64,000 nt of DNA from UBA9732 sp963599445 (lineage in GTDB: Bacteria; Spirochaetota; Spirochaetia; Sphaerochaetales; Sphaerochaetaceae): contig CAVBWZ010000013.1 in the NCBI GenBank assembly GCA_963599445.1, positions 7,370-71,369 on the forward strand, read 5' to 3'. The stretch's first letter is position 1. Each line of letters starts with the position of its first letter. The notes beneath the pieces are model-generated. The model was given only the letters and a program-made list of their open reading frames with translations. It did no database searches and was not told where the DNA came from. Made by a program: the position numbers and the translations under genes. Shown in pieces: positions 59,249-64,000 of this stretch.

Positions 59249-60374
59249 GGCTTGTTCCTTCTATCAACGATACCCCAGTTGTGGCATCGAACACGTTTAT
59301 TTTATGTGGATACACTTCAAACGAGACATCGTCTCCAACCTTGAGGAGGCTTGTGGCCGTGCCAAGGTCCTGAGAGATTTCAAACACATCGTTGGTATCG
59401 TCCTCCCCTTTTGGACACTCTACCCCCTTGATGTCAACGAAATAGATCACATACTTTCCAAGGTATGTGGACTTGGAGATGTGGGCTTTGAAGCCTCTTG
59501 AAGGGTCCTTGCTTACGCAGAACTCCTCCGGCCTGATTCCAACGACTACGCGACCCTCTGGGGCATCGGTCTTGATGTTGTCCATCTCTACGCTGTAGCC
59601 GTTTCCAAAGTCCAAGGTGCGGACGGCTCCCCTTCCCTTGAGCTGTGCGTATACGAAGCCCGAGTGGCCTATGAAGTCCGCCACGAAGAGGTTGTACGGG
59701 CGGGTGTATATCGTGTGCGGCGAGGCAATCTGCTGGATTTCACCCTTGTTCATGACTGCAATCCTGTCGGATATAGCAAGCGCCTCCTCCTGGTCGTGAG
59801 TGACGTACACGGTGGTGATGCCAATCTCCTTCTGGATGTCACGAATGACGCCCCTCATTTCGACCCTGAGCTTGGCATCTAGATTGCAAAGCGGTTCGTC
59901 CATGAGAAGTACGTCTGGGTGGATGGCTATTGCACGAGCCAATGCCACGCGCTGCTGCTGTCCGCCGGAGAGGTTTTCAGGAAGCCTGTCGCGGTAGATG
60001 TCTATCTTGGTGAGCTTCATGATGGACTCCACCCTTGCATCGGCCTCTGGCTTTGGAACCTTGTGCTCCTTGAGGCCGTATCGAATATTCTGTTCAACGG
60101 TAAGGTGCGGGAAGATTGCGTAGTCCTGGAACACCATTCCAATGTTCCTCTTGTGGGCAGGTATGTTGTTTATGACCTGTCCGCTAAAGCTTATCGTTCC
60201 GCCTTCTATTGAATTGAAGCCTGCAATCATCCTAAGAAGCGTGGTCTTGCCGCAGCCGCTTGGCCCCAGCAGGGTGAAAAGCTCGCTGTTGCGTATCTGT
60301 GCGGAAAGATCAGGGATGATCGTAAGGTTGCCATACCTTTTAACAGCATGTTCGATGATTATGTCCTTGCTCAT
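59238..60374 (-). CDS. ABC transporter ATP-binding protein (second importer)
   Basis: A 378-residue ATPase. Walker A GPSGCGKTTLLRM, signature LSGGQQQRVALARA, Walker B VLLMDEPLCNLDAK and switch VTHDQEEALA are all present, followed by a TOBE-like domain (VVVGIRPEEFCVS). The start at 60374 (MSKDIIIEHAVKRYG) has AGAGG 6 bases upstream; the open frame begins 29 codons earlier without a site. AfuC/FbpC/PotA type. Confidence 0.93.
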   Translation of the reverse strand: MSKDIIIEHAVKRYGNLTIIPDLSAQIRNSELFTLLGPSGCGKTTLLRMIAGFNSIEGGTISFSGQVINNIPAHKRNIGMVFQDYAIFPHLTVEQNIRYGLKEHKVPKPEADARVESIMKLTKIDIYRDRLPENLSGGQQQRVALARAIAIHPDVLLMDEPLCNLDAKLRVEMRGVIRDIQKEIGITTVYVTHDQEEALAISDRIAVMNKGEIQQIASPHTIYTRPYNLFVADFIGHSGFVYAQLKGRGAVRTLDFGNGYSVEMDNIKTDAPEGRVVVGIRPEEFCVSKDPSRGFKAHISKSTYLGKYVIYFVDIKGVECPKGEDDTNDVFEISQDLGTATSLLKVGDDVSFEVYPHKINVFDATTGVSLIEGTSHEE

Positions 60375-60460
60375 TGAAAACCTCTTTGAAGTCTTGTTTT
60401 TGAACTCTTGGAGGAATTTCGAAAGTTCCTCCTTGGTTACTTGGTTAGCTCTTGGTTTCA

Positions 60461-60494
60461 AATGGGCCGGAACGTTTTCGCGCCCCTGCCCATT
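60461..60494. terminator. Hairpin between binding-protein and ATPase genes
   Basis: AATGGGC (60461-60467) pairs with GCCCATT (60488-60494) across a 20-base loop that includes GC-rich words. It lies in the 173-base gap after the binding-protein stop and could limit read-through into the ATPase and permease genes. Confidence 0.4.
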
Positions 60495-60547
60495 GTTTTC
60501 AGTGCTTCATTTTTCAGTTTTTCATTCCATTTGCTGGAAATGCTCCA

Positions 60548-61582
60548 TTAGTTGGCTACGCTTGTCCAAACGTCCATGAATCTGCTGAGCCAAGCCTTCT
60601 TGTTGGCCGATGCCAATGCGCTGTTTCCGTCTGTAAGCGTGATGGACGCAGTGTTTGGAAGGGCTTCCGAGAATGCAAGGTCCGATCTGATTCCACGGAT
60701 GTTGAGCTCGTCGCAGAAGAGCTGCTGAATCTCAAGGCTTGTAAGGAAGTCGATGAACTTCTCCGCGTTCTTCTCGTTCTTTGCACCGTTTACGATGGCA
60801 GCTGTCGTGCACTCACCGTATGCACCCTCTTCGCAGTAGACGATCTTGACAGGATATCCGTCCTTGACAGCCTGGAAGGAGACCTCTTCGTATGTGCATC
60901 CAACTGCATACTCACCGTCGCAGACACCCTTCCATACAGCGGATGAGCTGTTGAGAAGCTTGCCATCGAGGTTCTTTGCAAACTCCGTGACGTAGTTCCA
61001 AGCAGCATCCGACTCTGGATCATGGTCAGTGCCCATGTCGAACAGCATATTGGAGAGCTGGCCAAAACCAGATGAAGAAGCAGAAGGATCCACCATGGAG
61101 ATCTTGCCCTTGAGAGCTGGATTGAGAAGGCTAGCATAGCCTGTCACATCAATGCCCTCTGTGAGGTTCGTGTTGACCAAAAGGCAGCGAAGTGCGATTC
61201 CATAAGGTGTGTAGTAGTCGCCTTCCACTCTGTATGGCTCGTAGATGCTGTCGTAGTTGACTGTTCTATAAGGCTTGAAAAGGTTCGTGTCATATGCCTG
61301 GATGGATGAAAGCGCAGCACCCCAGATGACATCTGCAAGAGGATTGTCCTTCTCGGATTCGATTCTCTTGAGAAGCTCACCTACTCCTGCTGTGACAAGC
61401 TCCACCTCAATGCCGGTCTCTTCCTCGAACTGGGAGACGATTGGCTCGATTGTCTTCTCTGAAACGGTTGTGTAGACCGTCAGCTTCTTGCTTTCTTCGT
61501 TCTTTGCCTCCTGAGCGCCCTGTGCGAAAACGCATGTGCACACCAACGCGGCAAGAACCAGAATGGATACCATCTTCTTCAT
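60548..61582 (-). CDS. Substrate-binding protein, AfuA-like (second importer)
   Basis: A 344-residue periplasmic binding protein with signal peptide MKKMVSILVLAALVCTCVFA and mature start QGAQEA. GGAGG lies 4 bases before the ATG. Motifs such as SKKLTVYTTVSEKTIEPIV, VDPSASSSGFG and SSAVWKGVCDGEYAVGCTYE follow the Fe(III)/sugar-phosphate/phosphonate family. The twin-Tyr iron site of FbpA is absent, which favours a phosphorylated or acidic organic substrate, as in the AfuA/HptA branch. It heads the operon of importer, YesMN-type signalling and aldolase. Confidence 0.88.
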   Translation of the reverse strand: MKKMVSILVLAALVCTCVFAQGAQEAKNEESKKLTVYTTVSEKTIEPIVSQFEEETGIEVELVTAGVGELLKRIESEKDNPLADVIWGAALSSIQAYDTNLFKPYRTVNYDSIYEPYRVEGDYYTPYGIALRCLLVNTNLTEGIDVTGYASLLNPALKGKISMVDPSASSSGFGQLSNMLFDMGTDHDPESDAAWNYVTEFAKNLDGKLLNSSSAVWKGVCDGEYAVGCTYEEVSFQAVKDGYPVKIVYCEEGAYGECTTAAIVNGAKNEKNAEKFIDFLTSLEIQQLFCDELNIRGIRSDLAFSEALPNTASITLTDGNSALASANKKAWLSRFMDVWTSVAN

Positions 61583-61679
61583 GTTTCCTCCTAAACCGGT
61601 CTTCATACATAACCCATCAAGGCCAGTTCAGACCGATGTCTTTGTTTTCTGAAATCCATCGTAGCACCGCATTTTTTAC

Positions 61680-61704
61680 AAAGATATCCTCGGAAAATAT
61701 CTTT
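61680..61704. promoter_or_regulatory. 8-bp inverted repeat upstream of the second importer operon
   Basis: AAAGATAT (61680-61687) and ATATCTTT (61697-61704) are perfectly complementary, about 100 bases upstream of the binding-protein start. It may be the binding site of the YesN-type regulator encoded in the operon, or a terminator. Confidence 0.4.
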
Positions 61705-61769
61705 TTCATCCCGTTTTCTGACATTTTGTTCCTGTTTTGGGAGCGTTGAACGGCAGAGGAATTTGTTTT

Positions 61770-61982
61770 ATGATTGAGAACATGAAGACATCGGCCCAAA
61801 GAATCATTACCCTGTGCGTGGCCATTGCAAGCGCCATCCTTATATACTTCCTCTTCCATAGAAGCGTGGAATCGTTGGTTGTGGCCATAATGGTCGCTGG
61901 TTCGGGCATCTGGAGGTTCTTCAAGGGATCGGATGACGACGACGGACCTAATCCCAATGGGGATTACGAGCGCAGGGAGTAG
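61770..61982 (+). CDS. Small membrane protein of unknown function
   Basis: A 70-residue protein with one or two helices (ITLCVAIASAILIYFLFHRS and VESLVVAIMVAGSGIWRFF) and an acidic tail DDDDGPNPNGDYERRE. AGAGGA lies about 10 bases before the ATG at 61770; a start four codons later is possible. It is divergent from the importer operon. Coding is plausible but not certain. Confidence 0.55.
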   Translation: MIENMKTSAQRIITLCVAIASAILIYFLFHRSVESLVVAIMVAGSGIWRFFKGSDDDDGPNPNGDYERRE

Positions 61983-62065
61983 TTCATCCCTAACCGTTTC
62001 TTAGTGTACTTTTCTCCTTTTGGTATATAGATTTCCTGTGAAAATCACCACAAAGGAGGTCCTGT

Positions 62066-62905
62066 ATGGACGAAACAAAAGGAAAGAAACCTTGTACGTG
62101 CGGCGCAACCGGAAAGGCTGTTGCGAATCTATGCTTTCTCGTTGTGACGATGGCTGTAAACGCATTGGGAGCGTTTGGGATGATAAACGGTCTCAGCCAA
62201 AAGCAAGTCTCCGACATGTACCCAACGCTCATAACACCAAGCCCGTTCACCTTTCAGATATGGATGGTCATCTATGCGTTGTTGATAGCCTCAATGATTG
62301 TCATGATAGCAAAAAGCAAGGACAAATACTGGAATAAGGCCATTGAAAACATCTCATGGATGTTCTGGGTCTCATGCGTATTCAACATTGCATGGATCGT
62401 CTCGTTCTCCTATGTGAAGATATGGCTGTCAGTACTGTTCATAGCCATCCTCATGATTACGTTGGGCCTCATATGCTCTGAACTCCTAAGAATAAGAAAG
62501 GATGGCAAATGGCTGCTTCCCCTCTCCTTTGGAATCTATTTTGGCTGGATAGTGGTAGCTACGGTGGTCAATGTTTCAGCATTCCTTGTGAAGCTCAATT
62601 GGAATGGCTTTGGACTCAGCCCCTACATTTGGACGGTGATAGTGCTGGCGGTTGCCGTAATCCTTACGGCAATCATAACCTGCAGCGACAAGAACGCAGC
62701 AATACCCCTTCCCGTCGCATGGGCGTTTTTTGGTATCCATCAAGCAAACAAGCTGAACAAGATGGTCAACATTTCATCCATAATTGGAATCCTGCTGTTG
62801 CTGGGACTTGCCGTCTACACCCTTATCCTCAACGGATGGGCCATCCTTCCAAAGGACGACTCCAACAGCCGCAAGGCCATGAACGACTCGAAGATCCAAG
62901 TCTGA
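62066..62905 (+). CDS. TspO/MBR-like multi-helix membrane protein
   Basis: A 279-residue inner-membrane protein with about eight helices. The stretch TLITPSPFTFQIWMVIYALL is the TspO/tryptophan-rich sensory protein signature (P-x-P-x-TF-x-IW-x-VIY), and WVSCVFNIAWIVSFSYVKIW matches the second one. It is longer than classical TspO (160 residues), as in the Firmicutes-type variants. The N terminus carries a short CTCGATGK segment of unknown role. AAGGAGG lies 6 bases before the ATG. Ligand unknown. Confidence 0.78.
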   Translation: MDETKGKKPCTCGATGKAVANLCFLVVTMAVNALGAFGMINGLSQKQVSDMYPTLITPSPFTFQIWMVIYALLIASMIVMIAKSKDKYWNKAIENISWMFWVSCVFNIAWIVSFSYVKIWLSVLFIAILMITLGLICSELLRIRKDGKWLLPLSFGIYFGWIVVATVVNVSAFLVKLNWNGFGLSPYIWTVIVLAVAVILTAIITCSDKNAAIPLPVAWAFFGIHQANKLNKMVNISSIIGILLLLGLAVYTLILNGWAILPKDDSNSRKAMNDSKIQV

Positions 62906-62960
62906 TTTTTGGTTCGATTGCCATGAGTGCAGTGGCGATGCCCCTGACACCCTTGACAGT

Positions 62961-62995
62961 AGCAGCCCTTGGCCTTTCCACCGAGGGCTGCTTTT
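62961..62995 (+). terminator. Terminator after the TspO-like gene
   Basis: AGCAGCCCT (62961-62969) pairs with AGGGCTGCT (62984-62992) over a 14-base loop, followed by TTTT. Confidence 0.82.
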
Positions 62996-62998
62996 CGT

Positions 62999-63481
62999 TC
63001 AGGCCCTTTTCTCCCTACCGTTGCTATAGAAAAGCTTCCAGTCGAAACCAAGAAGTAGGCCAATCCTCTTTGCCATATCAACTGAAGGAACTCTTTCTCC
63101 ATTGGCTATTCTGGTTATATATGCTCTGTTCACCCCTAAAACCTGAGCCGCCTGATACTTCGTATAGCCCTTTTTTCTAAGTCCCTCATCGATTTTAGTT
63201 GGAATGTCCGGGTTTCTGTAATGAACTACATCCCTTCCATCCCCTGCATCAACCAACATGACTCGGTCCTCTATGCTTGATGCAATCACTTTCTCCAACG
63301 GAGTCGGCATCTTGCACTTTTCATTATCGAGAGCCAATGCCAAAGCTTCTTTCGCCATCATATAGGCCTGCTCAATGGAACGCCCCTGAGTCATGCAGCT
63401 TGGAATATCCGGAAACTCAACCCAATAGCTTCTTCCTTCCTTGTGGAATATCGCAGGATACACTCTCTTGTTCGAAGTCAT
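62999..63481 (-). CDS. hicB: HicB-family antitoxin with C-terminal HTH
   Basis: A 160-residue antitoxin. The degenerate RNase-H-like N-terminal domain reads YPAIFHKEGRSYWVEFPDIP and continues SCMTQGRSIEQAYMMAKEAL; the C terminus is an HTH (YTKYQAAQVLGVNRAYITRI, then ANGERVPSVDMAKR) for autoregulation. GGAGG lies 8 bases before the ATG. It neutralises the HicA toxin encoded just upstream. Confidence 0.93.
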   Translation of the reverse strand: MTSNKRVYPAIFHKEGRSYWVEFPDIPSCMTQGRSIEQAYMMAKEALALALDNEKCKMPTPLEKVIASSIEDRVMLVDAGDGRDVVHYRNPDIPTKIDEGLRKKGYTKYQAAQVLGVNRAYITRIANGERVPSVDMAKRIGLLLGFDWKLFYSNGREKRA

Positions 63482-63484
63482 AAG

Positions 63485-63676
63485 TCAATCCTCCAATCCA
63501 GCCTGTTTCAAGATGCAATGCTCAAGGCCCTTCCCCAAATCCTTTGAATGTATCGGGATAATAACGGTTCTACCAGTCTTATCGTTCTTCATCTTCAAAT
63601 GGCTTCCCTTCTGGCTGACTTCTTCAAAGCCAAAAGCCTTCAGGAGCTTCACCATTTCCTTTCCGGAAATAGGCAT
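63485..63676 (-). CDS. hicA: HicA-family mRNA interferase toxin
   Basis: A 63-residue dsRBD-like toxin that blocks growth by cleaving mRNA. The conserved pattern MPISGKEMVKLLKAFGFEEV is followed by QKGSHLKMKN, which holds the catalytic His, and IPIHSKDLGKGLEHCILKQA. The start at 63676 has GGGGAG 6 bases upstream; an ATG ten codons earlier lacks a site. The toxin gene precedes the antitoxin gene, as usual. Confidence 0.93.
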   Translation of the reverse strand: MPISGKEMVKLLKAFGFEEVSQKGSHLKMKNDKTGRTVIIPIHSKDLGKGLEHCILKQAGLED

Positions 63677-63832
63677 AATAGTCTCCCCAACCACTCTCCA
63701 TTTCAACTATAAGCAACTAGTTGCCAAATTGTCAACTAAAAACAATCAATACACCTACAATCGATAATTGTTGTTTTCTATAGACAGTCGGTTTACAATT
63801 GAATTGAGGGAAATTCCGGAAATATGAAAAAA

Positions 63833-63849
63833 CCACCCTACTCAGGTGG
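63833..63849. terminator. Short bidirectional hairpin
   Basis: CCACC (63833-63837) and GGTGG (63845-63849) with A tract before and TTTT after can end transcription on either strand. The minus-strand frame entering from the right edge stops within it. Confidence 0.6.
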
Positions 63850-64000
63850 CTTTTCAAAATCCCAACAGCGGGAAACCCTTTCGGGCGATTTGGACGTAAT
63901 GTCTTTACTTTGACACGACGTGTTATGCCTAAACATTATTATGAGAAACCCCACTTCTGCACAGTGTTGGTGGCAATCCTCAAATGAAGTCATGAATTGG
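63838..64000 (-). other. Open frame entering from the right edge (C-terminal end of a possible gene)
   Basis: On the minus strand a frame runs from the window edge to a TAG at 63838-63840 that lies inside the hairpin at 63833. It ends WDFEKPPE and contains CHQHCAEVGF. It is only about 53 codons long here, with an internal ATG at 63992, and matches no family I know. It could be the end of a gene to the right or chance. Confidence 0.25.

Overview
The window looks like a chromosomal segment of a host-associated, anaerobic, Gram-negative spirochaete, Treponema- or Sphaerochaeta-like. This is inferred from the many lipoproteins with relaxed lipoboxes, substrate-binding proteins whose mature ends begin EGQGEK or QGAQEA, BspA-type leucine-rich surface proteins, YesM/YesN signalling and frequent toxin-antitoxin pairs. 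The standard genetic code applies, most genes have strong AGGAGG-type ribosome binding sites, and two tRNA genes (Pro-GGG and Leu-UAA) are present. I cannot fix the genus from the sequence alone.

Left part (1-17100): the 5' end of acetate kinase; a lone secreted protein; a translationally coupled operon of four secreted, probably beta-sandwich, proteins; tRNA-Pro; a coupled three-gene operon with a caspase-like lipoprotein; a TatD/TcdA pair; a nuclease-like protein and a lipoprotein; a phosphohexomutase; and a complete Fe(III)/spermidine-type ABC importer (binding protein, fused permease, ATPase).

Centre (17300-36750): a large locus for anaerobic purine or urate breakdown. On the minus strand it runs ygfK - ssnA - xdhA - xdhC - xdhB - 8-oxoguanine deaminase-like gene - ygfM - xdhD, then ygeY - ygeW. 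Divergent from ygfK are two fold-type II PLP enzymes, one of unknown specificity and one threonine-synthase-like. The order ygfK-ssnA-ygfM-xdhD is that of E. coli, interrupted by a second xanthine-dehydrogenase module and a deaminase. The canonical 2,3-diaminopropionate ammonia-lyase gene (ygeX) and the hydantoinase gene are not in the window, so the unknown PLP enzyme is a candidate substitute. YgfK carries an unusual Cys/Asp/His-rich insertion. The ygeY and ygfK promoters share tandem 10-bp TGTTGCRTTT elements that may be the operator of the pathway.

Right part (37300-64000): an accessory region. It holds a BrnTA toxin-antitoxin pair, tRNA-Leu, an Rpn/PDDEXK nuclease with an internal start site and a stand-alone copy of its C-terminal tail, a run of surface lipoproteins (BIG2, LRR_5, DUF6273 and repeated HWH/CxxC modules), a sensor cluster (7TM protein, PAS-type kinase, NarL regulator, degenerate receiver), a RelB-like/PIN pair, asparagine synthetase AsnA, a second AfuABC-like ABC importer with YesMN-type two-component genes and a KDPG-type aldolase, a TspO-like membrane protein and a HicAB pair.

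The main biological theme is purine salvage for energy and nitrogen next to an uptake system, flanked by surface-exposed and defence-like modules typical of a gut or oral anaerobe.
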